Assembly (NCBI RefSeq): GCF_002291425.1
Contig: NZ_CP014136.1
Location: forward strand, 5,098,925-5,162,924
DNA from: Gibbsiella quercinecans
GTDB lineage: Bacteria > Pseudomonadota > Gammaproteobacteria > Enterobacterales > Enterobacteriaceae
DNA length: 64,000 nucleotides
Direction: 5' to 3'
The notes under the pieces were generated by a model. The model had not been told where the DNA came from and searched no databases. It worked only from the letters and a program-made list of their open reading frames with translations. How positions within the stretch are numbered: position 1 is the stretch's first letter; every line of letters starts with the position of its first letter. Made by a program: the position numbers and the translations under genes. Positions 1-8,810 of this stretch are shown in pieces.

Positions 1-24
1 CAGCATTTGAGGCCGTTTGCGTTT

Positions 25-84
25 TTGGCGCACATCTTGCTTGCTGTATAGATGCACTTGTATAGACAAGAATATACAGATGCA
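25..84 (+). promoter_or_regulatory. Promoter and HutC-type operator array before the first ABC operon
   Basis: A near-perfect palindrome CTTGTATAGACAAG lies at 57-70. Half-sites TGTATA (45-50) and TATACA (73-78) flank it at 14-bp steps. A possible promoter is TTGGCG (25-30), a 16-bp spacer and TATAGA (47-52), so a bound repressor would cover the -10 region. HutC operators are known as TGTA-N2-TACA palindromes; that this is one is inferred from the match and from the hut genes downstream. Confidence 0.65.
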
Positions 85-136
85 TTTTCCCGCCCGTCCG
101 GGTGGGTTTATCGGCACAGCACAACAGGAGCGCAGT

Positions 137-1117
137 ATGAGCAAGACTTTTTCCGTAAGAACGGCAGTCAGGAAATTTTCAGCGCTGGGAGCGGCTATTG
201 GGTTTTCCGGGTTGTTGGTGACTGCGGCGCAGGCTGCCAATACGCCAGTGGCCATCGGCATCTCCGGCTGGACTGGGTTTGCCCCGTTGACGTTGGCGGA
301 TAAGGCCGGGATCTTCAAGAAAAACGGCGTGGATGTGGATCTGAAAATGATCCCGCAAAAAGATCGCCACCTGGCGATTGCATCCGGCGCCGTGCAGTGT
401 GCGGCGACCACGGTGGAAACCTACGTCGCCTGGAACGCCAACGGCGTGCCGCTGACCCAAATCGTGCAGTTGGATAAATCCTATGGCGCCGATGGCCTGG
501 CGGTGCGTAACGGCATCAACAGCGTGGCGGAGCTGAAAGGCAAAACTATCGGCGTGGATGCCCCGGGCACCTCGTCTTATTTTGCACTGGCCTGGATCCT
601 GGATAAAAACAACATGACGCTCAAAGACGTCAAGCTGGCCACGTTGTCGCCACAGGCGGCGGCCCAGGCGTTCAACGCCGGGCAGAACGACGCGGCGATG
701 ACCTATGAACCGTACCTGTCGACGGTGCGCCAGAACCCGGCGCAGGGCAAGATCCTGGTCACCACACTCGATTACCCGATGGTGATGGATACCCTCGGTT
801 GTACGCCGGACTTCCTGAAAAAGAACCCGCAGGCGGCGAAAGCGATCGTCAAAAGCTACTTCGACGCGCTGGATATGATCAAGGCCGAGCCGGATAAATC
901 GTATGAAATCATGGGCGCTGCGGTGAAATCGAGCGGCAAGCAGTTCGCCGAATCCGCCAGCTATCTGCGTTGGCAGGATCGCGAGCAGAACCGCAAGTTC
1001 TTTGCCGGCGAGTTGGCTGATTTCAGTAAAGAAGCGGCGGCGCTGCTGTTGGAAATGCGGGTGATCCGCAAGGTGCCGGATATCAACACGCTGTATGACG
1101 CCAGCTACGTGCAATGA
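137..1117 (+). CDS. ABC transporter substrate-binding protein, NitT/TauT family
   Basis: Periplasmic solute-binding subunit of an importer, 326 aa. I chose the ATG at 137 because AGGAG lies 6 bases upstream and it opens a proper signal peptide: basic n-region, hydrophobic core around residues 16-30, and an AQA cleavage site near residue 33. The mature part begins with the ISGWTGFAPL type of start seen in SsuA/TauA-like proteins that bind small organic ligands. The permease gene follows directly, then the ATPase, HutH and HutU. This context and the HutC-type operator upstream suggest an imidazole ligand such as histidine, urocanate or a derivative. The ligand is inference; the family is secure. 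Confidence 0.9.
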   Translation: MSKTFSVRTAVRKFSALGAAIGFSGLLVTAAQAANTPVAIGISGWTGFAPLTLADKAGIFKKNGVDVDLKMIPQKDRHLAIASGAVQCAATTVETYVAWNANGVPLTQIVQLDKSYGADGLAVRNGINSVAELKGKTIGVDAPGTSSYFALAWILDKNNMTLKDVKLATLSPQAAAQAFNAGQNDAAMTYEPYLSTVRQNPAQGKILVTTLDYPMVMDTLGCTPDFLKKNPQAAKAIVKSYFDALDMIKAEPDKSYEIMGAAVKSSGKQFAESASYLRWQDREQNRKFFAGELADFSKEAAALLLEMRVIRKVPDINTLYDASYVQ

Positions 1118-1134
1118 TTATGGGGAAGACTGAT

Positions 1135-1995
1135 ATGAATTCAACCGTCAGCCAGCAGGCCGTAGAACGTGAACCACAGGCGTTGCCGCCGGCCAAGCCG
1201 CACTGGCATAACCCGATGATGGTGCCGCTGCGGCCCGTCGCGACGCGGTTGCGCTGGTTCCTTGGCCTGGCGTTCTTCGTACTGTTCGTTGCGGTATGGG
1301 GGCTGACGACCTTCGCCGGCGTGGTGTCGCCCACCTTCCTGGCCGATCCGCTCACCATGGTGCACGAAGGCATCCTGCTGTTCACCGAATATAATTTTTC
1401 GTTGGATATCGGCATGACGGTGTTCCGCGTGCTAAGCGGTTTCCTGCTGGCGGCGGTGATCGCCGTGCCGTTGGGCATCCTGATGGGATCGTACAAGCTG
1501 ATCGAAGCCTTTCTGGAGCCGTTTGTTTCTTTCTGCCGCTATCTGCCGGCTTCGGCGTTTATCCCACTGCTGATCCTGTGGGCCGGCATCGGCGAAATGC
1601 AGAAAATCCTGGTGATTTTCATCGGCTCGTTTTTCCAGATTGTGCTGATGGTGGCCGTGGTGGTGGGTTCCGCCCGCCGCGATCTGGTCGAAGCCGCCTA
1701 TACGCTGGGCGCGTCTAACCGCAGCGTGGTGCGCCGGGTGCTGATCCCCGGCGCCGCGCCGGAGATTGCCGAACTGTTGCGCCTGGTGCTGGGCTGGGCC
1801 TGGACCTACGTTATTGTGGCGGAGCTTATCGGCTCTTCCAGCGGTATCGGCCATATGATTGTCGACAGCCAGGCGTTGCTCAATACCGGGCAGATTATCT
1901 TCGGCATTATCGTTATCGGCTGTATTGGCTTGCTGTCCGATCTGTTATTCAAGGCGGCTAACCAGCGCCTGTTTGTCTGGAGCTCACTGCGATGA
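1135..1995 (+). CDS. ABC transporter permease, NitT/TauT family
   Basis: Inner-membrane permease of the importer, 286 aa with about six membrane segments from residue 40 onward. The cytoplasmic EAA loop that docks the ATPase is visible as EAAYTLGASNRSVVRR followed by VLIPGAAPEI. ATG codons also occur at 1114 (overlapping the stop of the binding protein) and 1120. I prefer 1135 because GGGGAAG lies 7-8 bases upstream. Its last bases overlap the ATPase start (ATGA), as expected for translationally coupled subunits. The family is clear; the transported compound is not. Confidence 0.9.
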   Translation: MNSTVSQQAVEREPQALPPAKPHWHNPMMVPLRPVATRLRWFLGLAFFVLFVAVWGLTTFAGVVSPTFLADPLTMVHEGILLFTEYNFSLDIGMTVFRVLSGFLLAAVIAVPLGILMGSYKLIEAFLEPFVSFCRYLPASAFIPLLILWAGIGEMQKILVIFIGSFFQIVLMVAVVVGSARRDLVEAAYTLGASNRSVVRRVLIPGAAPEIAELLRLVLGWAWTYVIVAELIGSSSGIGHMIVDSQALLNTGQIIFGIIVIGCIGLLSDLLFKAANQRLFVWSSLR

Positions 1996-2771
1996 ACAGT
2001 AAACTCAATGTCAGGAACGTATCGCGCATCTTCGCCGGCCCGCACGGCGAGCAGACCCAGGCGCTATTGCCGATTAATTACCAGGTGCAGGAGAATGACT
2101 TCATCACCATTCTCGGCCCCTCTGGCTGCGGCAAATCCACCTTGCTGCGCATCATCGCCGGGCTGGACAGCCCAACCCAGGGCGAAGTGTGGCTGGACGG
2201 CCAGTTGGTCGAAGGGCCGGGCGCCGATCGCGGCATGGTGTTCCAAAGCTATACGCTGTTCCCCTGGCTGACCGTGGAGCAGAACATCCGCTTTGGCCTG
2301 CAGGAGCGCGGTGTGGGCCTGGCCCAGCAGAAAGAACGCAGCGACTACTTCATCAACAAAGTCGGGCTGCGCGGTTTTGAGCACCACTACCCGCGCCAAC
2401 TGTCCGGCGGCATGCAGCAGCGCACGGCAATTGCCCGCGCGCTGGCCAACGATCCGAAAATTCTGTTAATGGACGAGCCGTTCGGCGCGCTGGACAACCA
2501 GACGCGGGTGATGATGCAGGAACTGTTGCTCAATATTTGGGAAGCGTCCCGCAAGACAGTGCTGTTCGTCACCCATGATATCGACGAAGCGATCTTCATG
2601 GCTAACAAGGTGGCTATCTTCAGTGCGCGGCCGGGGCGGATCAAAACCGAAGTGCCGGTCAACTTCCCACACCCGCGTGATTACACCCTGAAAACGTCGC
2701 CGGAGTTTATGGCCATCAAGGCGCGGGTCACGGAAGAGATCCGCAGCGAAACGCTGCAAAGCATGCATTAA
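1992..2771 (+). CDS. ABC transporter ATP-binding protein, NitT/TauT family
   Basis: ATPase that powers the importer, 259 aa. It has Walker A GPSGCGKST at residues 42-50, a Q-loop in MVFQSYTLFPW, the signature LSGGMQQR, Walker B LLMDEPFGALD and the switch histidine in FVTHDIDEA. It resembles the SsuB/TauB group. The gene overlaps the permease by 4 bases and closes the transporter operon. The next 127 bases hold the hutH operator. Confidence 0.92.
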   Translation: MNSKLNVRNVSRIFAGPHGEQTQALLPINYQVQENDFITILGPSGCGKSTLLRIIAGLDSPTQGEVWLDGQLVEGPGADRGMVFQSYTLFPWLTVEQNIRFGLQERGVGLAQQKERSDYFINKVGLRGFEHHYPRQLSGGMQQRTAIARALANDPKILLMDEPFGALDNQTRVMMQELLLNIWEASRKTVLFVTHDIDEAIFMANKVAIFSARPGRIKTEVPVNFPHPRDYTLKTSPEFMAIKARVTEEIRSETLQSMH

Positions 2772-2876
2772 GGCCCAACAGGCCAACGGGGTGGCGCCCG
2801 GCAGTGCGTTAACGCGTACGCAGGCGCCGCCAGCCGCATCAACAAGCCCGATTCGTCGGGATAGTTTTTACGTGTA

Positions 2877-2892
2877 CTTGTATATACAGGAA
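2877..2892 (+). promoter_or_regulatory. HutC-type operator over the hutH ribosome binding site
   Basis: TGTATATACA at 2879-2888 is a perfect 10-bp palindrome inside CTTGTATATACAGG. It ends 10 bases before the hutH ATG and overlaps the Shine-Dalgarno sequence CAGGAA (2887-2892). I found no convincing -35 box at the right distance, so it may block readthrough from the transporter operon or an unusual promoter. Confidence 0.65.
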
Positions 2893-2898
2893 TAGACT

Positions 2899-4455
2899 AT
2901 GTTGCCAACCAAACAAGAAGTAAGCGTGGTTGAACTACACCCAGGGCAGGTTGAGCTGGATACGTTGCGCGCCATCTATCGCGGCGGCGTCAAACTGGCA
3001 TTGGCGGAAAGTGCCCGCGGCGCGGTCGAGCTGGCTGCGCAGGCGGTAACGCAGATCCTCGAGCAGGGCAAAGTGGTGTACGGCATTAACACCGGCTTTG
3101 GCAAACTGGCGCAAACGCGCATCCCGGCGCAGCGGTTATCAGAACTGCAGCGCAACCTGGTGCTCTCGCACAGCGTTGGCGTGGGCAACATGCTGCCGGA
3201 CAACGTGGCGCGCCTGATCATGGCGACCAAAATCATCAGCCTGGCACGCGGCCACTCCGGCATTCGCATCGCCGTTATTGATGCGCTGCTGGCACTGTTC
3301 AACGCCGGCGTGATGCCGTGCATCCCGGAAAAAGGCTCGGTGGGCGCCTCGGGGGATTTGGCGCCGCTGGCCCACCTGGCGCAGATGCTGATCGGCGTGG
3401 GTGACGTCACCGTTGACGGCCAGCGTTGCAGCGCCGTCGAAGGGCTTGCCAGGGTCGGGCTGGAACCGTTTGAGCTGGGGCCGAAAGAGGGGCTGGCGCT
3501 GCTCAACGGCACCCAGGTGTCTACCTCGTTGGCGCTGCGCGGGCTGTTTGAAGCTGAACAGGTGTTCGCCGCCGGGCTGGTGGCCGGCGCACTGTCGCTG
3601 GAAGCGATCAAAGGCTCGGTTAAACCGTTTGATCCGCGTATTCACCAGGCGCGCGGCCAGGCCGGGCAGATCGCCGTGGCGCAGGCGGTCAGCGCATTGC
3701 TGGCCGACAGCAGCATCGTATGTTCGCACGTGGATTGCGGCCGGGTGCAGGATCCGTACTCCATCCGCTGTGTGCCGCAGGTGATGGGGGCGTGCCTGGA
3801 CAATCTGCTGCACGCGGCCCGGGTGCTGCGCATTGAGGCGAACGCCGCGTCGGACAACCCGCTGGTGTTCACCGATAACGGCGATGTGATCTCCGGCGGT
3901 AACTTCCACGCCGAACCGGTGGCGTTCGCCGCCGACATTATCGCGCTGGCGGTAGCGGAAATCGGCGCCATTTCCGAGCGCCGGCTGGCGCTGCTGCTGG
4001 ATACCGGGCTGTCCGGCCTGCCGCCGTTCCTGGTGAAGGAAGGCGGCATCAACTCCGGCTTTATGATTGCACAGGTCACCGCTGCGGCGTTGGCCTCCGA
4101 GAACAAATCGTTGGCGCACCCGGGCAGCGTCGACAGCCTGCCGACCTCCGCCAACCAGGAAGACCACGTCTCCATGGCGACCTATGCCGCCCGTCGGTTG
4201 GGGGATATGTGCTTCAACACCGCCGTGGTGGTGGGCGTTGAAGCGATGGCCGCCGCGCAGGGGATCGATTTCCACCGGCCATTACGCAGCTCCGCGTTGC
4301 TGGAACAGCAACTGGCGGCGATCCGCGAACAGGTGCCTTTCCTCGAACAGGATCGCCTGATGGCGCCGGACGTGGAAGCTATGCGCCATTGGGCCACCGC
4401 TGGGCATTGGCCGCAGGCCGTTAGCGCGATTCTGCCAAGCTACGGCGCGCTGTAA
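2899..4455 (+). CDS. hutH: Histidine ammonia-lyase
   Basis: Converts L-histidine to trans-urocanate and ammonia in the cytoplasm, the first step of histidine breakdown. The protein is 518 aa, close to the usual 505-515. The ASG triad that cyclises to the MIO cofactor is at residues 150-152 in [12 protein letters not shown]. Other residues expected in a true HAL are present: the YGINTGFG loop, His91 in LVLSHS, the asparagine of [11 protein letters not shown] and R in QDPYSIR, and the glutamate in NQEDHVSM. These argue for histidine rather than tyrosine or phenylalanine as substrate. It sits between a transporter and urocanate hydratase, and its start is covered by a HutC-type palindrome. Unlike usual hut operons there is no hutI or hutG nearby, so this may be a second, specialised copy. 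Confidence 0.95.
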   Translation: MLPTKQEVSVVELHPGQVELDTLRAIYRGGVKLALAESARGAVELAAQAVTQILEQGKVVYGINTGFGKLAQTRIPAQRLSELQRNLVLSHSVGVGNMLPDNVARLIMATKIISLARGHSGIRIAVIDALLALFNAGVMPCIPEKGSVGASGDLAPLAHLAQMLIGVGDVTVDGQRCSAVEGLARVGLEPFELGPKEGLALLNGTQVSTSLALRGLFEAEQVFAAGLVAGALSLEAIKGSVKPFDPRIHQARGQAGQIAVAQAVSALLADSSIVCSHVDCGRVQDPYSIRCVPQVMGACLDNLLHAARVLRIEANAASDNPLVFTDNGDVISGGNFHAEPVAFAADIIALAVAEIGAISERRLALLLDTGLSGLPPFLVKEGGINSGFMIAQVTAAALASENKSLAHPGSVDSLPTSANQEDHVSMATYAARRLGDMCFNTAVVVGVEAMAAAQGIDFHRPLRSSALLEQQLAAIREQVPFLEQDRLMAPDVEAMRHWATAGHWPQAVSAILPSYGAL

Positions 4456-4519
4456 TTTTCTTGTACCGCCGGCCGGGCGCTGGCGGTGAAGTCATTGACT
4501 CACTCGTTAAGGATTTACC

Positions 4520-6208
4520 ATGAACGATACGATCAAAAATGCCGTGGCACGGGAAGTGCGTGCGCCGCAGGGCACCGAACTGCATTGCAAAAACTGGCTG
4601 ATCGAAGCCGCCTACCGCATGATCCAGAACAACCTGGATCCCGACGTCGCCGAGCGCCCGCAGGATTTGGTGGTGTACGGCGGCATCGGTAAAGCGGCGC
4701 GTAACTGGCCGTGCTTTGAAGCGATCCTGGCCAGCCTGCGGGCGCTTAACCCGGACGAAACGCTGCTGGTGCAATCCGGCAAGCCGGTCGGCGTGTTCAA
4801 AACCCACAGCGATGCGCCGCGCGTGCTGATTGCCAACTCCAACCTGGTGCCACACTGGGCCAACTGGGCGCATTTTCATGAGCTGGATAAGGCCGGGCTA
4901 ATGATGTATGGCCAGATGACCGCCGGCTCCTGGATCTATATCGGCGCGCAGGGCATCGTGCAGGGCACCTACGAAACCTTTGCTGAAGCGGGGCGCCAGC
5001 ATTACGGCGGCGATCTGCGCGGCAAGTGGATCCTGACCGCCGGTTTGGGCGGCATGGGCGGCGCGCAGCCACTGGCCGGGGTGCTGGCCGGCGCCAGCGT
5101 GCTGGCGATCGAATGCCAGGAATCACGTATCGATTTCCGTCTGCGTACCCGTTACCTCGATCATAAATGCGACGATCTGGACGAAGCGCTGGCGCTGATT
5201 GAACAGGCCTGCGCCAAGGGCGAAGCCATTTCGGTGGGGCTGCTGGGCAATGCGGCGGAAATTCTGCCGTTGCTGGCGCAGCGCGCGGCCAACGGCGGCC
5301 CACGCCCGCACATCGTGACCGATCAAACCTCCGCCCACGATCCGCTCAATGGCTATCTGCCGGCCGGCTGGAGCGTCGAGCACTGGCAAGCGGCTCGCAA
5401 CAGCGATCCGCAAAGCGTGGTGAGTGCGGCGCGCCAGTCGATGGCGGTGCACGTTAAGGCGATGCTGGCGTTCCATGAGATGGGCGTACCGACCGTGGAC
5501 TACGGCAACAATATTCGCCAGGTCGCATTGGAGGAAGGGGTGAGCAACGCGTTTGATTTCCCTGGATTTGTGCCGGCCTATATTCGCCCGCTGTTCTGCG
5601 AAGGGAAAGGCCCGTTCCGCTGGGTGGCGCTGTCTGGCGATCCCGAGGATATCTACAAAACCGACGCCAAGCTGAAAGAACTGTTTCCAGATAACGTTCA
5701 CCTGCATAACTGGCTGGATATGGCCCGGCAGCGTATTGCCTTCCAGGGGCTGCCTTCACGTATCTGCTGGCTGGGGCTGGGCGAACGCCATCTGGCGGGG
5801 CTGGCCTTCAACGAAATGGTGCGCACGGGCGAGCTGAAAGCGCCGATCGTCATCGGCCGCGATCACCTGGACTGTGGCTCGGTGGCATCCCCCAATCGTG
5901 AAACCGAAGCGATGCGCGACGGTTCCGATGCGGTGTCTGACTGGCCGTTGCTCAATGCCTTGTTGAGCACCGCGGGCGGGGCAACCTGGGTCAGCCTGCA
6001 CCACGGCGGCGGAGTCGGCATGGGCTTCTCCCAGCATGCCGGGATGGTGATTGTCTGCGACGGCAGCGAAGATGCGGATAAACGCTTGGCCCGCGTGCTG
6101 TGGAACGATCCGGCCACCGGCGTCATGCGCCATGCGGACGCCGGTTACGACAGCGCCGTTGCCTGTGCCGAACAACATCAGCTGAATTTGCCGCTGCTTA
6201 ACCTGTGA
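4520..6208 (+). CDS. hutU: Urocanate hydratase (urocanase)
   Basis: Adds water to urocanate to give 4-imidazolone-5-propionate, using tightly bound NAD+ as electrophile. It is 562 aa, the usual size. Family landmarks are [12 protein letters not shown] near the N terminus, the NAD-binding [35 protein letters not shown], the conserved cysteine (about residue 416) in CWLGLGER, and [15 protein letters not shown] near the end. The start follows AAGGATTT. It lies 64 bases after hutH and 7 bases before the aminotransferase ATG. The next enzyme, imidazolonepropionase, is not in the window. Confidence 0.95.
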   Translation: MNDTIKNAVAREVRAPQGTELHCKNWLIEAAYRMIQNNLDPDVAERPQDLVVYGGIGKAARNWPCFEAILASLRALNPDETLLVQSGKPVGVFKTHSDAPRVLIANSNLVPHWANWAHFHELDKAGLMMYGQMTAGSWIYIGAQGIVQGTYETFAEAGRQHYGGDLRGKWILTAGLGGMGGAQPLAGVLAGASVLAIECQESRIDFRLRTRYLDHKCDDLDEALALIEQACAKGEAISVGLLGNAAEILPLLAQRAANGGPRPHIVTDQTSAHDPLNGYLPAGWSVEHWQAARNSDPQSVVSAARQSMAVHVKAMLAFHEMGVPTVDYGNNIRQVALEEGVSNAFDFPGFVPAYIRPLFCEGKGPFRWVALSGDPEDIYKTDAKLKELFPDNVHLHNWLDMARQRIAFQGLPSRICWLGLGERHLAGLAFNEMVRTGELKAPIVIGRDHLDCGSVASPNRETEAMRDGSDAVSDWPLLNALLSTAGGATWVSLHHGGGVGMGFSQHAGMVIVCDGSEDADKRLARVLWNDPATGVMRHADAGYDSAVACAEQHQLNLPLLNL

Positions 6209-6215
6209 GGTGAGA

Positions 6216-7373
6216 ATGGAGACGCTTTCAGCCACGGCGCAGGCGGTGCGCCGCCTGGCCCGCCAGCAGGCCAGCGCGCTCGGCGTTTATAACGCCGGGC
6301 TTTCCAGCGACGCCGTGCGTGAACGTTACGGTGTCACTGATATCGCGCGCTTGGCGAGCAATGAAAACCCGCTCGGCGCCAGCCCCCAGGTGCAACTGGC
6401 GTTACACGCGTCGAGCCGCGACAGCGGGGTGTATCCGGATCCCAACAGCCTGGCGCTGCGGGCGGAAATCGCCGGGCAAACCGGCGTGCCGTCTGCGCAG
6501 ATCGTGGTGGGCAACGGTTCGGAAAACATCCTTGAGATGCTGTGCCTGGCCTTTATCAATCCGGGCGATCGGGTGGTGACGTTGCTGCCGTCATTCGGCC
6601 TGCATGAGATATACCCGCGCATGATGGGCGCTGAAGTCACTATGGTGCCGGTCAGCGGGGAGTTGGAGTTCGATCTGGCCGCCTGGCGCCAGGCGCTGCA
6701 GCAACCGGCCAAAATGGTGGTGTTCAGCAACCCGTCGAACCCGGTGGGCTGCATGCTGGGGCGCGACGTGTTCCTGCAACTGCTCGACGCGGTGCCGCAG
6801 GATTGCCTGTTGGTGATCGACGAAGCCTATTATGAGTACTGCGCACACGAGGCGGACTACCCGGATAGCCTGTCACTGTTGCCGCAGCAGCCCCGGCCGT
6901 GGATCGTGCTGCGCACCTGCTCGAAGGCCTATGGGCTGGCGGGGTTGCGCGTGGGCTACGGCATGGCCTGCGATGCCGAGCTGATCGGGTTGCTGGACCG
7001 GGTGCGCACGCCGTTCAATATCAACCGTTCGGCGCAAAGCGCGGCGCTGGCGGCACTGCGCGATCGCGATCATGTGGCCTACAGCGTGGCCTGGGTCAGC
7101 ACCGCGCGCAGCGCCATGGCGGCCAAACTGCGCGACATGGGGCTAAAAGTGGCGCCCTCATACGCCAACTTCCTGTTTTTTGACTGCGGCCATCCCAGCA
7201 CAGAAATCGCAGAAGCGCTGCTGGCGCACGGCATTATCGTCAAACCCTGGCGTGAGCCCGGTTATCAGCAGTTCCTGCGGGTCTCGATCGGCAGCGCGGA
7301 AGATAACCGGCGCTTTCTGGCGGCGCTGGCGCAGGTGCTGGCCGCCGCCCAGAGCCAGATCAAAATGGCGTAA
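6216..7373 (+). CDS. HisC-like PLP-dependent aminotransferase
   Basis: Fold-type I aminotransferase of the histidinol-phosphate aminotransferase (HisC) group, 385 aa. Visible parts are ASNENPLG at the N terminus, the cofactor asparagine in SNPSNPVG, the aspartate in VIDEAYYEY, the PLP lysine in TCSKAYGLAGLR, and an arginine in FLRVSIG that should bind the substrate carboxylate or phosphate. I chose ATG 6216 over GTG 6210 because GAGG (6207-6210) is well spaced to it. The hut setting makes histidine, histidinol or another imidazole amine a likely substrate, for example histidine to imidazolepyruvate. A dedicated his-operon role is unlikely here. The substrate is not proven. Confidence 0.8.
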   Translation: METLSATAQAVRRLARQQASALGVYNAGLSSDAVRERYGVTDIARLASNENPLGASPQVQLALHASSRDSGVYPDPNSLALRAEIAGQTGVPSAQIVVGNGSENILEMLCLAFINPGDRVVTLLPSFGLHEIYPRMMGAEVTMVPVSGELEFDLAAWRQALQQPAKMVVFSNPSNPVGCMLGRDVFLQLLDAVPQDCLLVIDEAYYEYCAHEADYPDSLSLLPQQPRPWIVLRTCSKAYGLAGLRVGYGMACDAELIGLLDRVRTPFNINRSAQSAALAALRDRDHVAYSVAWVSTARSAMAAKLRDMGLKVAPSYANFLFFDCGHPSTEIAEALLAHGIIVKPWREPGYQQFLRVSIGSAEDNRRFLAALAQVLAAAQSQIKMA

Positions 7374-7562
7374 GGTTAACGCAGTATGACCAGCCGGTTG
7401 TGATAGGCTGGTGGTGCCGGTGAACGTCGCGCATGCGGCGGTCGCCGAGGCGGGAAGGTACAGTATGATTATCGTTCGCGCGTGGGCGCCGCCAGGCCGG
7501 CGCCGCGCGCAGCACGCAAGCCTTATTGGCTTGCGGCCACAGGTTGGCTGGAGGGAAGTCGC
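7374..7562. other. Spacer with hairpin before the dehydrogenase gene
   Basis: This 189-base gap contains an 8-bp inverted repeat, CGCAAGCC/GGCTTGCG, at 7515-7535 with a TTATT loop, about 27 bases before the next start codon. There is no T-run, so it is not a normal terminator. It may affect mRNA stability or translation of the dehydrogenase. I saw no clear promoter. Confidence 0.35.
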
Positions 7563-8648
7563 ATGTCTGTAACACAAATCGCTTTTCCGGCGCGCATCGT
7601 GCGCGGCGCCGGGGCGTTGGAAGAGATCGGAACACTGTGCGCGGATTACGGTTCGCGTGCCATGCTGATTGGCGGCGAACGGGCGCTGGCGGTGACGGAG
7701 GCGACCATCGGTAATTGCCTGCGGGCCGCGGCGGTGGAGTTGGTGGCCAGCGAACATTTCGGCGGCGAGTGCACCGAGCAAAACATTAACCGCCTGGCGG
7801 CGCAGGCCCGGGCTGAAAAGGCACAGGTGCTGATTATCGCCGGCGGCGGTAAAGCACAGGACACCGGCAAAGCGGTCGGTAATCTTTGCGCCTTGCCGGT
7901 GATTACCGTTCCCACCATTGCCGCCACCTGTGCGGCGGTAACGCCGCTGACCGTGCGCTATTACCCCGACGGGCATTTCCGCGACATGCTGCACCTGGCG
8001 AACTCGCCGGTGGCGGTGGTGATCGACAGCCAACTGCTGGCCCAGGCGCCGACGCGCTGGCTGGCTGCCGGGCTGGGGGATACTCTGGCTAAATGGTATG
8101 AATACCGCGCCATCAGCCGTAACGGCGCAGTGGGCGGGATGGCGCTGGCGGCGCAGGCCAATAGCCGTATTTGCTACCAATTGATTGAAACCTACGGCGC
8201 CGCGGCCAGCCAGGCGGCGGAGCGCGGGGAAGCCACGCCGGAGCTGGAGCAGGTGCTGGACGCCATCTTCCTGTTCGCCGGGCTGACATCGCTGATGGGC
8301 AGTGGTGCCCATGCCGCCGCGGCGCATGCGCTGTTTGAAGGCTTCACCGTTTGCGACAAAACCCGCGATTTCGGCCACGGCCTGTTGGTAGGGTATGGCA
8401 ACCTGTGCCTGCTGGCGATCGAACAACGCAGCGACGAAGAGCTGCTGGAGGCGCTGAAACTGGCGCAAGCCTGTAATATCCCGCTGCACATGGCGCAGAT
8501 CGCCGACGATCTGACCGCGGACGAGATCGACGCCATTGTGGCTGCGGCGGTGGATGCGCCGGATATGGCCAATATGCCGCAGCCGGTCACGTCGGTACAG
8601 GTGGCCCAGGCCATCCAGCGGGTGCACGCGCTGGCGCAGCGGCTGTAA
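7563..8648 (+). CDS. GldA/HcxA-like metal-dependent dehydrogenase
   Basis: Iron-type alcohol dehydrogenase of the glycerol-dehydrogenase subgroup, 361 aa. The dinucleotide-binding GGGKAQDTGK and the three expected metal ligands are present: Asp in AGLGDTLAKW and His in GSGAHAAAAH and DFGHGLLVG. Start 7563 has GGAGG well placed upstream. The closest E. coli analogue in type is HcxA (YbdH), a 2-oxoacid reductase encoded beside the aminotransferase YbdL. The same pairing of aminotransferase and dehydrogenase here suggests interconversion of a 2-oxoacid and a 2-hydroxyacid, such as imidazolepyruvate and imidazolelactate. Glycerol dehydrogenase remains an alternative. Confidence 0.75.
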   Translation: MSVTQIAFPARIVRGAGALEEIGTLCADYGSRAMLIGGERALAVTEATIGNCLRAAAVELVASEHFGGECTEQNINRLAAQARAEKAQVLIIAGGGKAQDTGKAVGNLCALPVITVPTIAATCAAVTPLTVRYYPDGHFRDMLHLANSPVAVVIDSQLLAQAPTRWLAAGLGDTLAKWYEYRAISRNGAVGGMALAAQANSRICYQLIETYGAAASQAAERGEATPELEQVLDAIFLFAGLTSLMGSGAHAAAAHALFEGFTVCDKTRDFGHGLLVGYGNLCLLAIEQRSDEELLEALKLAQACNIPLHMAQIADDLTADEIDAIVAAAVDAPDMANMPQPVTSVQVAQAIQRVHALAQRL

Positions 8649-8810
8649 CGTTAGCGGTTTAACCAGCCTAGAGCTGCGGGCCGATTTGTGGGATTATTTC
8701 GCCCTTGATACGCGAAATAACGCGTGTTGCCGGAAGGCGGCGATGTAGTTGATCGTCAGCAGGCCGGTAACGCGCCATAGCGCGCGTGTATCCCACTTGG
8801 AGAAGGGTGA

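Noticed and set aside
179-1114. Long leftward open frame opposite the first binding-protein gene
   Set aside because: It is rich in R, H and Q, has no ribosome binding site and no family match, and mirrors a well-supported gene; a shadow of GC-rich coding DNA.
7158-8627. 489-codon leftward frame over the dehydrogenase gene
   Set aside because: The protein looks like the complement of a GC-rich gene, while the rightward frame has complete metal and cofactor motifs.
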